NCBI GenBank assembly: GCA_038373885.1
Contig: JAWZYV010015836.1
Span: forward strand, 1,054,001 to 1,118,000
Direction: 5' to 3'
From: Cheiracanthium punctorium
Lineage: Eukaryota > Arthropoda > Arachnida > Araneae > Cheiracanthiidae
Length of the DNA: 64,000 bases
Shown in pieces: positions 35,776 through 47,465 of this stretch. Every line of letters begins with the position of its first letter. The stretch's first letter is position 1. The position numbers were made by a program, and so were the translations under genes. Below the pieces are notes generated by a model. The model was not told where the DNA came from, searched no databases, and worked only from the letters and a program-made list of their open reading frames with translations.

Positions 35776-36870
35776 GGTAAAGCTGCTGGTTGACTATCTT
35801 GAACTGAACAAGTTTTTGATCCGTTTTTATCTAGGCCATGAAAGAAAAAAATTAATGAATGGAATTTGAATCTGGAAGCAATATGTTTTAAAATTCGAAA
35901 CAAAGTTCTTTCAAGTTTTAATAACACAAGTTATAATCTGTGTACTTATTATAGTATAGTTTCTTTCATTTCCTTTTTTTGTATCCGGACGGAGTTATAT
36001 AGTGTATTCTTTAAATGTTGTTTTCTAAAGCATTTTGATTCAACAAAGCACAATGCATGTAGTTTGTGAAAAATTCTTCAACCTATACACTGTAAAAGGT
36101 GACAGAAAAAAAGTAAGCAAACCAAGATATTACCAATATAAACAATATAAAATAGGAAAACAGAGATTAGATAAAAGTTAAAAGATAAAGGGTAGGTTCT
36201 GCAGAAGAAAGTAGCAAAAAGAGGATAGGACTTCAAGAAATAAAGTGAAATGAATGAAAACGCATAATACACCAAAAATATAAATTATATAAATAAATAA
36301 TACATAAAAGTGGAACAATATCAATATAACCTCTGACAGCAGCCTACCTATTAAGTTTAAGGCATTAAATATTACTCTCAAAGGATGGATTTTACTACCC
36401 AGCTACTCCTCCATTCCGGCAACGAACTGGGTAGAACCATTGACATTTTTTAAACAGATATTTTTCTTTTTTTTACAATTTTTACAGTTACTATAACAGG
36501 AATAACACAAAATTTTGATAAGCAACAAAACAGAAGAAATAAAATGTGGATTTAAATATATATACATAAATATTGGAGCAGAGAAAAATTAAAAAGATAA
36601 AAACCTTTTCTTTTACGAGTAATTTAGATAAATTAGATAGATTAATAAATTTGAAGTTGAGAAAAATGAAACCCTTTTTTTACGTTTGGAATAAAGTATA
36701 TATAAATTTAGAGTAGAAGAAAAAATGCATTAAATAGAATTCGTTTTACAATAATTTATATGCATATATATTAGAATAAATTCAAAAAATATAAAATTTT
36801 GAGGAGATGCTGAATTTTTGTAGTACGGAACAAAATCTTTTATTTTGAAGTGTATTTAAACTCTAGAGTA

Positions 36871-37182
<312 letters not shown>

Positions 37183-37835
37183 CGCTTAGTCTGAATCAGA
37201 GTCACTTACCGGATGTGTTAATTAGATTGAAATTGGGGGAATATATTTAGCTTGGTTATTTTCTATTTCTGATATTCCTATAATTATTTTATTAAGTAAA
37301 TGGTGGTTCTTTAATATATATTTTGCCCAAGATTCGTCATTTTGTGAGGGAGACCTCTTAATATGAAAATTCTTGGTTAATGAGCATACTGTAAAGTAAT
37401 GAAGTGTATTTCCAAAATTATTTATCCTAAAAGATAAATAATATTTTAATGATTTTTCGTGTTAATCTGATTTTCTTGGGGTAAATTTGCTGCACATTTC
37501 GCATTCTACGCGTCAAATAATTACGTTTTTCTTTTCATTGCATACACAGTCGGTTAACTATACCTTTAATTTCCTTACAGGATAATTTAATTTTAGGCGG
37601 TTTCACGCCAACGAAATATTGCCGCTACCATTTAGCTGAATTCAATTTTGGAAACTAAATTTCGGTTCACCAAAAAGTCATCAAGCTTGTAGACACTTGG
37701 CTCGATTTTACAAGTGGATCCTGTAAAGTTTATTTTCCTGCTGAACATTACAATCGCGCAATCGAATGTATGGAATCTTCTCGAAAATGGTACTGACTCA
37801 AACACGTAGAAAATTTTACAGCTGTCTAATGTGGG

Positions 37836-37844
37836 TATAAAAAA
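37836..37844 (+). promoter_or_regulatory. TATA-like motif in unit 2
   Basis: gggtataaaaaacg sits just upstream of cattgagaaccgtactgttc. That sequence aligns with cattgagggccgtatcgctc in unit 1 (near 32457), which in turn is related to the sequence downstream of the TATA at 29579. Shared position relative to the unit is the only support. Confidence 0.25.
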
Positions 37845-38572
37845 CGTCGTTCATTGAGAACCGTACTGTTCTGATTTCTGTTGCTGATGTTAAAATAATA
37901 ATGAATTCCATGTTGATGTGTTCCGCTTCAAAAATTTTATAATTTCGTAAAAGATATATATATTCAATGTATATACAAAGAGAACAATCAGACCGAATTT
38001 GAAAATTTAAGTTTTTTTTAATAATTTTCACTCCCCTCGTTGTTCCATGATGTCATGGTAATGAACAAAAAGTGAGACTTCGTCAGTACAATTACATCAT
38101 TTTGATGTCACGACTTTTAATTTTTTTGAAACTATGTTCAGTTTATCAGGTCTCAAAGTAAAAATTACGACTCGTGAAAGATAATTTTGTAATTTTATAT
38201 TTTCAGATTTTTGAGAATATCAAGACTGGATATTGACCTTTTTTTAAGAGACCAACATATAATTCATGGATCAATATTTTAAAAAAACCCCAAATTAGTA
38301 TTTCAATGATTTTTTTTTATGAATGGACCAAGATTATAGTTTGAGAAGGAGGATCTAAGTTTTATGATCATATTTTTTTTTTAATTGAAAGTGAGATTAG
38401 AACTCCCTCATCGCCAAAACTACACTTCGTTTGCGTGACATAGACACACCTCTTGCTATTTAGAAACTGTGTAGTGAAATTATGCAAATATGTATTGCCG
38501 CAACAGAAATAGTAAAATGCTTAAAGTACTTAAAACAGTCCTAAATTTAATATAAAAAAATAAAAGCGAAAT

Positions 38573-39932
38573 TATGCTGTCCCAAAAATATATAGACTAC
38601 CGGTGTTAAAAGTTAATTGGAGTACTGATCTCCAAATTTGCATGTTTCAAGGTCATGTACTGGTCATTCAATAGCTTTTTGAGATAAAAGTGAAGCTGTC
38701 TTTCTTTCGTTGACTGATTGTACAGATGCCTCGCAACGTGTTCTTTTCCGAAACTGAAATTACCCAAATCTATCGTTTGGATGCTCGTGGAATGAAAGTT
38801 GTAGGTATTGCAAGAAAACTTGGACGCAGTAGGGCTACTATTTATCGAATTCTGTCAAAAAGTGACAACTTGAAAGCAAAATTTCGCACTGAGCGATCAA
38901 AGGTAATAACTAAACGTCAAGACAGAGAGATCTTCAGGTAAGCTTGAACCCAGAACTTGTCTGTACGGTCAATTTCTAGAGAAGTGACCATTCCAGTATT
39001 AAAATCCATTGTGCATCGACGGCTACAGATAAGTAAATTGCTTGCTTATCGCAAAATACTTCGCTCACCAAACTTGACAAAAAGGCATAAAGACGCTCGT
39101 GTTCAGTGGGCTCGAAGGCATATGAACTGGACAGATGAATGGTTGAGTGTTCTGTTCGGTGATGAAAAGAAGTTCAATTTATATGGCCCTGGTGGATAGG
39201 CATATTTCTGGCACGATATTCGCAAAGAACCGCATTTTTTTTCTGTAGACATTAAGGAGGGTGTTCACTCATGGTATGGAGAGCATTTTCCTATAATGAA
39301 ACTACCGATATTTTTTTTTAAAAGGCCGTCGGTGTTCCGAAGATTACCAGAAACTGCTTGAAGTACAGTTACTCCCATTCGGAAAGTAGGGGTGAACAAA
39401 TGGATATACCAGCAAGAGAATTTCTCCATTCACGTCTCAAATTTCACAATGCAGTAGTTTAGACGAAACCAACTAGTTGTTTTGGATTGGACAGACCTGG
39501 GTCCTGACCTGAACCCTTTGGAGAACCTTTGAGGAATATTAGCTAGAGACGTATATGCTAATGGGCGTCAATTTACAACAGTTCAAGATCTAAAGTTGAA
39601 AATTGAAAGAAGTTGGTTTTTTCTAAAGCCAGACTCTCTTCAAACTCTTATTTCAAGTATGCCTGATAGAGTATTTGTAGTGATTAGAAAAATTGGTTCA
39701 AAAATTTGAATATTAAAGGAAAAAAATGTTGTCTATAAACTTTTGGGAGACTTAATTTTCATGTTTAGTTTTCACAGCAAAGTCTGTGATTGCGTAATAT
39801 TATTTTTGTATAGTATTATTATTGTCTTGATGCTAATTATAATTAAAAATGCTTTTTGAAATATTTATTCACATTTTTCAATTGTAAAACGAAAAAAAAT
39901 CTGTTGGCTATAAACTTTTGGAACGCACTGTA
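38573..39932 (+). mobile_element. Tc1/Tc3-type transposon inserted in unit 2
   Basis: The left end tatgctgtcccaaaaatata (continuing tagac) and the reversed right end tacagtgcgttccaaaagtt (continuing tatag) form a decayed TIR beginning at TA. A second inverted terminus-like motif, gtctataaacttttgggaga, lies inside the right end at 39733-39752. This resembles the inner repeat seen in elements with double-repeat TIRs. Unit 1 lacks this segment between atgcaaatgtt (33609) and gagagagataac. Confidence 0.8.
38726..39708 (+). pseudogene. Tc1/Tc3-type transposase with multiple stops
   Basis: ATG 38726 opens MPRNVFFSETEITQIYRLD, then a helix-turn-helix DNA-binding region, KVVGIARKLGRSRATIYRIL. Two in-frame stops at 38939 and 38945 are followed in the same frame by LSVRSISREVTIPVLK, LTKRHKDARVQWARRHMNW and VLFGDEKKFNLYGPGG, which holds the first catalytic Asp. 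A tag stop at 39197 replaces a residue before AYFWHDIRKEPHFFSVD. Later pieces in shifted frames read GRRCSEDYQKLLEVQLLPFG and ANGRQFTTVQDLK, then LQTLISSMPDRVFVVIRKIG up to TGA near 39708. The second Asp and the Glu region are scrambled by frameshifts. The protein is dead. Confidence 0.88.
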
Positions 39933-41156
39933 CAAAGAGAGCATGCAAGTGTTTCTTAGAGATGTAAGAGAGAGATAGTCTCTATTGCCCAACGGATCAA
40001 CTACTACAGCAGCAACGGTTTTGTGATATGTAAAAACATCTAATTTTGTTATACGCAAACAGGATCACCATTATCGAAATAACTTGGTGAAGATTTTGTT
40101 GTTTCCTGCTAATACAAGGGCGAAAACGCGGAAGTTTTTTTCATAATTATGAAAAAAAATATCTAGAAGTGTCTGCACTGCTTTAAAAATATAGAAATAT
40201 TCCTGGTCTTTTATTTTTAAGGAATGTTTCGCATTTTTCAGCTCCTGCACATGTCCTAGAGTTAAAAAGAGAGTTTATCACTTGAGTGAGAAAATAAGTA
40301 TCGGAAATGATATTGACGTCTTGTTGATGTCACTGTTATCTGGCTTTAAAGAGACAAATATGGGGGAAATCTTCCACAATAGTTTATAATGCATTTGTTT
40401 AAAATAAAGATATTTGACATACTTTATAGGAATGGTATATAAACTAGAAATGAAAGTTTTAGGTTGATATCCGTCATTCCTAAGGAAACCATGCACGGAA
40501 TTTGCGCTCTAAATGTAATTAATGGATTTCTTGTACAAGTCTTTTAGCCGATTATTTAATTTTTTCATATTATCAAAAAAAATTATATGTGAATAAACTA
40601 ACAAAAAAACATATTAATGGCTATCTTTAGATGCAGTTGACACGCATGTATTTTGGTTTTGGAACATCTAATTGAAACAAAGCATAAATTCTCTTTGTAT
40701 TTGAGTACAGCTTTATTTAAGAATATAGTATATTAAACACAACATTAAAAAGCAAAAATCTAAATGGTTGAAATAAAAAGAATATTGTAAGAAAAGCACA
40801 AAAATATAAATATAAACGTACTCATCGTGTTTGCGGTACAAATGGTCCGCTCTTTTTACGGGGTAGAAGAATATACTTCTGTCGCACAATTGAAAGTAAT
40901 CACTGATTAAATTTACATTTCCGTGCCTATTTTATATAGTCCTTAACGGTGTGACCAAAATGCATTGCATATCATATAAAATTTATGACAGAATCGTTAA
41001 TTTCAAACAAGGAAAACTAAAGAAATAGTTCAAAAATGATTTTTAAAAGAAGATAAAATTTTGAAAATACATATGTTTTTAATTATTAGTGTGCTCCCTT
41101 CATGAGCAATTAAATATAATTTTTGACTACACATAAACTATATCGGCAAGTTTATT

Positions 41157-41157
<1 letters not shown>

Positions 41158-41191
<34 letters not shown>
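41158..41191. repeat. (TA)n tract, about 34 bp
   Basis: Pure alternating AT at the position where unit 2 has a T-rich stretch. Confidence 0.95.
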
Positions 41192-41193
<2 letters not shown>

Positions 41194-41549
41194 TCGTTTG
41201 TAACAGGTGTCTTATTTTATTTCGCCGATTTAACTCTGAACTTGTCTGAGAAGCTTCGAATTTCGTTATAATTCCCTTCAACTACAAAAAAATGACGTTT
41301 ATGTAAATACAAACCAATTAAATACTTATGTTTACACACAACGTGTATCTCCCCGTTTCCCGATATCCTATTGTCAAACGCAAGATACCTTAATTACTTA
41401 CCTGATACAATCACCAATAAGGTTAAAACAAACAAACTATGCACTTGAAATCTTAATTAAAGCACACTTCTCTTGCATATGTTTTATCGTTTTTAATTTA
41501 GCTATTCAAAATCCCTCTTTTTTTTATTCCTCTCCCCTTTGCACCAGTT

Positions 41550-42015
41550 TCATAATTCAACATTTGTTCTTGAAATACCGTTAAAATTTACCGCCGTCTT
41601 TTGCACGCTTAAAGATGAAGCATATTGTATTGAAGGTAACTTTTGTTTTTGAAAAAGGTTTGTCTCTGTGCAAACAACACAATAGAAGCTCTCTTTTACG
41701 TTATTTTGAAAGCCCGTTTGAAAACCAGTTGCAAAATGGCTCACTGACTGTACATGGCTGGTCGAAGGATAGATTCTTTATAGAGTGGGAGGAGATAAGT
41801 TTGTTAAATGATTTATTCTCGAAGAGCTCAATTGTTGATGCGCGCGTAAAACTTATTTTAATTTTTCACACTTTTCATCTGCTCTGTGGTATGGCGCTCG
41901 GAACAGATGCCGCTGACGTAAAGGCACATAAAGTAATTTTCGGATGTAACTTTTCGAGAAGTGATTTCGCTGAATTTTATTTTTCTTGGAATATTTTATG
42001 GAAATGGAAGGAATT
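41550..42015 (+). repeat. Conserved block of the triplicated unit, copy 3 (contains a 143-codon open frame)
   Basis: This copy keeps an open frame from 41615 to 42046 (begins MKHIVLKVTFVFEKGLSL, includes FFIEWEEISLLNDLF and VKAHKVIFGCNFSRSDF). The homologous frame in copy 1 reads similarly (FFVEWEGISFVHDLL, VKAHKVIFECYFRKSDF) but has several stops, and copy 2 is not open either. No known domain is recognised. It may be an old exon surviving in one copy, or chance. A TGACGTAAAGGC site at 41914-41925 is shared with copy 1. Confidence 0.5.
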
Positions 42016-42718
42016 TGGAGATGCTAGTTTAGTATATAAAACTTAATGCTTTTTTGATCTCGGGAAATGAATATATATATACAAATACACAAATAAGTGT
42101 GTGCAATGCTGAATACGTTTTATACTTTTATTGGTCAGATGCATGGGGAATTTTTTTCTTTTTTATGTTCTGAGTCAATTTATACATTATAAATGTATTC
42201 ATTTTTTTCTTAAAGGTAAACGGAAAAATTCGAATTTCAAACCGAAAGTAAGAGAATACTTAGTATAATGTTTAAACTCTTTCAAACTTCGCACACATAT
42301 CTACGTGTGTTACTTACTTCTTTTCAAATGTTAATGCTTTAACACCAGTTTTATTCTATGTTATTGTCATAATATAGTGTATTTGACTTATATATAGGGG
42401 AGACCGAGTCTAGTTGATACTGAGCCAAGAGTTGATACAATACTTTTTTTTTTTTTTCTGAGTGCATGTGCACTAAAGTATGAAGATACAGTGAGGAAAA
42501 CTTTCATTTGAGGCTCATTCGTAGAGCGTGTGTAGAAAAATCTGTCGTTCGACGTTTCTGATTTATTCTTAAAAATTGCTTGTTTGTGACGATACCTAAG
42601 TTTTTAGTCTGTTCATTGAGTTCTCCCACTTGCTTTTTAAGTAATTCTACAGTATAAGTCAAGTCATCACAACATTCATTGAAAAAGTGAAAATATTTCT
42701 GTTAGCAAAATTTGTTTA

Positions 42719-42742
42719 TGTTAATTGTTGTTTGCAACAATT

Positions 42743-42746
<4 letters not shown>
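42719..42746. repeat. Perfect 12-bp stem hairpin
   Basis: tgttaattgttg, then tttg, then caacaattaaca. It lies at the left edge of the TA tract that precedes the foldback element. Confidence 0.85.
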
Positions 42747-42790
<44 letters not shown>

Positions 42791-42791
42791 A

Positions 42792-43933
42792 CAGTTAAAA
42801 CCCGAAATCAGTCAAAACCCGAATTAACTAGGGAAAACGCGTTCTAACTGATTGCGTTAGAGAAAACCCGAATTAACTAGGCAAAACGCGTTCTGACTGA
42901 CAGCGCTAGGCAGAACCCGAATTAACGAGGAAAAACCCGTTTTATTCGAGTAGCGGTACCACGTTTTCGAGGGGCCCCTACAGCGCAGGCATATTTTCCA
43001 GGGGACCCCCTAAAGTGATGGCTAGACCAACAGATTTTTTTCGGGTCTTGCAAAGAGTCTGCGTTTGCATATTTTCAAGAGGGGGGGGGCAACGGTGGTG
43101 GTCGGACCCCATGTTTTCCCATGTGAATTCAGGAATATTAATGCTTTATCCACTAAAAATTGGATTTTGCTCCCCCCTCGAAAATATGCTAACGCTGGCA
43201 CTCTGCGAGACCCAAAAAAGCATCAGTGGTCCGGCCATCACTAAAGGGGGCCACCTCGAAAATATGGTAACGCTGCCCCTTTGCGAGACCCCAAAAAAAT
43301 CAGAGGGTACGGCCACTACTGTAGGGGCCCTTTGGAAAATATGCTAACTCTGGCCTCCTGCGAGACCCAAAGAAACATCAATGGGTCCGGCCATCGCTTT
43401 AGGGAGCCCCCTCGAAAATATGCTAAAGCTGGCCCTCTGCGAGACCCAAAAATATCAGTGTGTCCGGCCATCATATCAAGGGGCCCCCTCGAAAATATGC
43501 TAACGCTGCCCCCCTGCGAGACACCAAAAAACATCACTGGGTCCGGTCATAGCTTTAGGGGGCCCCCTCGAAAATACGCTAACGCTGGCCCCTTGCGAGA
43601 CGCAAAAAGACATCGATGGGTCCGACCATCGCGTTAGGGCCCCCCCTCGAAAATATGTTAACGCTGGACCTTTGCGAGACCCAAAAAAATATCAGTGGAT
43701 CCGGCCATCGATGTAGGGAGCCCCTGGAAAATGCGCCTTCGCTATAGGGGCCTCTTGAAAACGTGCTACTGCTACTCGAATAAAACGGGTTTTCCCTAGT
43801 TAATTCGGGTTTTGCCTAGCGCTGTCAGTCAGAACGCGTTTTGCCTAGTTAATTCGGGTTTTCCCTAACGCAATCAGATAGAACGCGTTTTCCCTAGTTA
43901 ATTCGGGTTTCGACTGATTTCGGGTTTTCACTG
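42792..43933. mobile_element. Foldback, pogo/Tigger-like MITE with long arms
   Basis: The left end cagttaaaacccgaaatcag and the reversed right end cagtgaaaacccgaaatcag are nearly identical. The match continues for about 180 bp and, more weakly, to about 300 bp. Each arm contains repeated aacccgaattaact(a)gg and aaaacgcgttct modules separated by actgattgcgtta or gactgacagcgctagg. TA flanks both ends (42790-42791, 43934-43935). A CAGT-N-AAAACCCG terminus with a TA target resembles pogo/Tigger elements, by family recall. The element encodes nothing; frames of 73-118 codons inside are repeat artefacts. Confidence 0.82.
43179..43735. repeat. GC-rich tandem array, about 78 bp x 7
   Basis: The marker cgaaaatatg (or near variants) occurs at 43179, 43257, 43334, 43413, 43490, 43569 and 43648, spacings of 77-79 bp. 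Each unit reads approximately gctaacgctgg-c, ctctgcgagacccaaaaa, catcagtgggtccggccatc, then agggggcccc. The last unit is continuous with the right arm of the foldback element. Confidence 0.92.
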
Positions 43934-44077
43934 TAACATATATATATGTTAATTATTGTATTTTACGGTTACTGTAGTGGCGTCGTTTGTTTCAAGTTTA
44001 TACTCTTTGTTTGGGTTCGGCTGATAAAGTGTATGATCACAACCCACACGTTTTTAATCATGTGATTTTTTTTTTTT

Positions 44078-44116
<39 letters not shown>

Positions 44117-44149
44117 AAGAGGAGAACTTCCTCTTGAAGGTTATATCCA

Positions 44150-44332
44150 CAAAAGTAAACCACAGTCAGATTCGGAGACTGACGAAGATGAATTTTTTTT
44201 GTTGTGTTTGAAACATTATCCAGCATCTAAACTAGGACAAATCTTGATTTAATGTATCTCATGTAAAAAATGGGCTTACATATAGATTTCGGCGAGGATA
44301 GCCCTACCTATATGTGTGTCAACTGTAAGTAA
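44150..44332 (+). pseudogene. C-terminal zinc-binding remnant of a transposase
   Basis: The plus strand reads SETDEDEFF near 44174-44200 and then CISCKKWAYI from 44253. After a one-base shift it reads DFGEDSPTYMCVNCK, ending with the cysteine codon at 44324-44326. The pattern C-x2-C-x2-W then C-x2-C resembles the Cys-rich tail of pogo/Tigger-type DDE_1 transposases. Upstream catalytic regions are not visible, having been lost or displaced by the foldback insertion. Confidence 0.45.
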
Positions 44333-44923
44333 GTTTCATCTTTTGGCTCAAATTGAACCATCAAAAATAAAACCTATCATGTCACTGACATTTCTTTATT
44401 TAAAGTAGCTATTTAAAAAGGATTTAAGGGAATGATTATAACAAAATTTAGTTCATATTTCATTCTTTATACTACTAGCTACCTATTATTGTGCTGGCTG
44501 TGTTATCTAAGAATAACACAGTGTTAAAATGCCTTCTAAGTATTATTTCAAATATTTTACAGTAATGTTACATTTAATGCTATGGTTTCGAAAACTATTT
44601 CTGAACTAATTTTTAATTTATAATTTCATATCAGTAATTGTTTGTTCTTTCACCATAGCATCGAACTCAAGTGCGTATCAGTTTGACCAATGCATCTATC
44701 AACTTACCCCATGCTGGGTTCAGTTGAAAGAGTTGGGAAATATTTTTTTATGTTTTTTTTTTTTTTCGTTGAAAAAATTGACGTTTATTATGCGATTAAA
44801 GCATTACTTGATTACATAATAAATGGAGTATAATATGAAATTTGTATTTTACCTTTATCACTAAAAACAAAAATGAGAAAAATCAAAATTAAAAAAAATG
44901 TATCAACTAGACCCGGTCTCCTC

Positions 44924-44979
<56 letters not shown>

Positions 44980-45365
44980 TGAAGTAGGGAGATTTTGCGG
45001 TTTTACATACTTTTATTAGACAATTTGATACAGACTTTACGAAGCAGGTGCAGTCACGCGAAAAAGTCGCTGCTGGGCTGCTTCAGCCCCTTTTATTAAC
45101 TTTTGAGGTCGTGACACATGACCCATGCACGTTGCAATTATTGGCAGATCCCAAAATCTGGGCAGCGGTTTTTCAAGGTTTGTTATGACTTTTAAGACGC
45201 CAGATTGACTGCGCTTGGGGACCGTCTAGAAAATTAGAAAGGAATTGCAAGGGATCGTGTAGTAATTGCAGTTTTTGAAAGCGAATTCCTTTGTTCCAAC
45301 TGAATTAAAACTGTGTAGTTCAGAAATATATATATATATATCTGTGTGTGTGTGTGTGTGTGTGC
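44924..45365. repeat. TA tracts, unassigned insert, TA/TG tract
   Basis: A TA tract (44924-44974) is followed by ~350 bp of non-AT-rich sequence not found in units 1 or 2 (contains aaaaagtcgctgctgggctg and a ccagattgactgcgcttggg stretch). Next comes (TA)n(TG)n at 45327-45364. The middle piece could be another inserted element, but no termini were recognised. Confidence 0.5.
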
Positions 45366-45649
45366 TGTGTGTGTAATAGTGGTTAGAGAGTTATATATTT
45401 CATTCCTGAAATGTTGATTAAAAAATGATGCAATAAAAAGCAATACACGTAATTTTGTGAGAAGTTGCTCATCCTAAAATGTTAGGAAGACCAAAGCAAT
45501 CAAAGATATATCCATTCAAAAGATAAAACAATAAGAATACTGACTCAATAAAAGTTAAGAAAGGTATGAGGGGGCGCGGTGGAAGAAAATATTAAAACAG
45601 GTGATATAAATAAAAAGTAAAAGAAAGTGAATGAAACACAGAAACATAA

Positions 45650-45991
45650 AAAATAAAAATTTAATATTTAAAAGGGGGACAACTGAAGATAAGGTGATCG
45701 TATTTCGCCATTTCGTTGCAGCTGGTTAATTTTTAAGAGTTAAATAAAAACAGAAATACTGTGCAATACAGTATCCTATTTTAATATTTTTTATGATATA
45801 ATTTTTTTCGTAATATTTATTTTTCAGATTAGGCTATTATTTTTGTATTACTTCAAATGAATACTATATTCCTTAAATAATATCTTTTTTTTTTTTCTCT
45901 TTCAGGCATCGACCTAGTTAGTTTAGGTTTGCGTAAGTACATTTTCTGTTTCAGTGCATTTCCTCTCAGTTTTTAAAAATATAATTATATA

Positions 45992-46030
<39 letters not shown>

Positions 46031-46222
46031 GTGTATCTATGTGCGTGTGTATGTATATATGTATATACAAAACATTTCTCAAAATAAATTTTTAAAAATT
46101 TCTTAAAGAAATATTGCTTGGCTATGTCGCTTATAAACAAAAAATAAACATTCGTGTTAAATATATAAAAAAAAGAAAAATTTAATATTTAAAAGGGGGA
46201 CAACTCGAGGTAAGGTGACCAA
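45650..46222. repeat. Two direct copies of a ~50-bp sequence 518 bp apart
   Basis: aaaaatttaatatttaaaag followed by ggggacaact and aggtgA occurs at about 45654-45695 and again at about 46172-46215. A TA tract (45985-46030) lies between. Confidence 0.75.
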
Positions 46223-46783
46223 ATATGATAAGGTGACCCAAAATGTATCACATGAAGATAATGATAAATGTTCTGAATTCAAATTTAGCATATTGATAAT
46301 TATATAATTAGGTAAACACAACTTAGTTAATGAATTTACATATGATAATGTGAAGTTCATCATTTTCTTTAAGTGAAACTGTGAATATATGCGTATATCT
46401 ATATCTACATATATATCTATCTATATAGTATATACAGGTATATAGATATACATACTTAACTAAAAGTTTAAACTACAGTACGTAATAAAAAACTACAGTT
46501 CATAATTTTGAGAAAATCATTTTGTTACGACACTGTTTGGATAAATACTAGAAATATTTATAATTGCAAAATATACCTGTTTTATTTGTATCACCCTTTT
46601 GTATTAATTCTTTGGACAGCCCTTTCCTGACACAGCAAATTCTTCCTCATTCATTGATCATTCTGAGACTAATCCATATTAAAGATTTACCTAAAAGCAC
46701 AATTTCATTACAAAATTTGCATTATTCCAATGCGGTATCTCTTCAGTCGCCAAACTGAAAATGTTAAGTGACACTAGTCCAAT

Positions 46784-47465
46784 TTAACCTTTTCGCGCCG
46801 ACTGTCACGTATACGTGCCAGTAAGAAACGCACTCAGTTCCCGGCGGACACGCTGGCGTGCCAGAGCGTTTCCTCGTTCACCCCCGGCCGTCACACAGCT
46901 GTGCCAGTGTCCTGGAACGTTTTAAAAACTATAACTTTTGGCACAAGATGGCATTGTATGTCCATGCGGTTACAGATACATGTAGATTTGACCTTCTACT
47001 CAGAATGGGAGTAGCATGACTCACATACACGTGGTTTTTGATAATATAAACGTAAGTTGAAAGGAATGTTTCTGAATGGTATACTTTATGACGGCTCTAT
47101 AAATTCGTACGTGGTATTTCTTTATAGTAAGCAGGGAGTTTTATTTTCGCTACAGCGTTGGGTATTACGGTTTGCAGTCCTATTTTTAGTGGATAATTAG
47201 ATCTAGTAGACGTGGATTTTTTCTCATTTTACAGTTAGAATGTCGAAGCTTCGAAAGTGTTAGAGCTTGAAATAGCAGAAATGGCGCAAATTATTTGAAA
47301 TTATGAGATATTGATTCTGAAGCAGATTCGGATAGTAGTGATAGTGACACTATAATATATTCTGATTGTTCTGTTCATGGATTTAGGCTTAATCGCAAAA
47401 AACTCTCCGGCCCTGGACAGACATTTGCGAAAGAGACTGCCGGCCTCAGCGATAAGCGCGCGTAA
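46784..47465 (+). mobile_element. piggyBac-like transposon left end
   Basis: The end reads ttaaccttttcgcgccgact: a TTAA target followed by a CCTTTTCGCGC-type terminus as in many piggyBac-like elements. Within 120 bp inside the end are three palindromic motifs, each followed by ccag. About 500 bp further in, an acidic frame lies where the transposase N-terminus would be expected. No matching right terminus was found in the window up to 49.1 kb, so the element is probably truncated. Confidence 0.6.
46806..46903. promoter_or_regulatory. Three spaced palindromes inside the piggyBac-like end
   Basis: cacgtatacgtg (46806-46817), cacgctggcgtg (46849-46860) and cacagctgtg (46894-46903) are each directly followed by ccag. 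Their starts are 43 and 45 bp apart, about four helical turns. They may be transposase-binding repeats. That role is inferred only from position and regularity. Confidence 0.5.

Larger units (their letters stand above)
42398..44923 (+). mobile_element. TIR DNA transposon inserted in unit 3, itself interrupted
   Basis: The left end is ggggagaccgagtctagttg (then atac) and the reversed right end is tgaggagaccgggtctagtt (then gatac), a TIR of over 20 bp. Its own sequence amounts to about 1.35 kb once the nested foldback element (42792-43933) is removed. TA-rich DNA on both sides hides the target duplication. A transposase C-terminal remnant lies in the right half. Confidence 0.7.
40385..45690. 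repeat. Unit 3 of the segmental triplication, partial and interrupted
   Basis: Landmarks appear in the same order: ataatgcatttgttt at 40387; agtcttttagccgatt near 40540; gtactcatcgtgtttgcggt near 40818; gcaagataccttaatta near 41380; and the conserved block at 41550-42015. The alignment breaks at the TIR element 42398-44923. It resumes near 45420-45690 (cacgtaattttgtgagaagt, agaccaaagcaa, gtggaagaaaat, gtgaatgaaacac). The later landmarks of units 1 and 2 (acgcgtcaaat, gatattgacgtc) are not found, so the third unit is truncated on its right. Confidence 0.7.

Noticed and set aside
36395..36440. Short hairpin ctacccag...ctgggtag
   Set aside because: Eight-base stem with a ~27-base loop in isolation; expected by chance at this scale and no associated feature.
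41615..42046. 143-codon frame as an intact host gene
   Set aside because: The homologous sequence in units 1 and 2 is interrupted by stops and no domain is recognisable; kept only as part of the conserved block and as a question.
43015..43637. Frames of 110 and 118 codons (plus) and 73 codons (minus) with repeated RDPK/ENMLTLA-like motifs
   Set aside because: They coincide with the 78-bp tandem array; the apparent protein repeats are the DNA repeat read through, and the frame changes with unit length.
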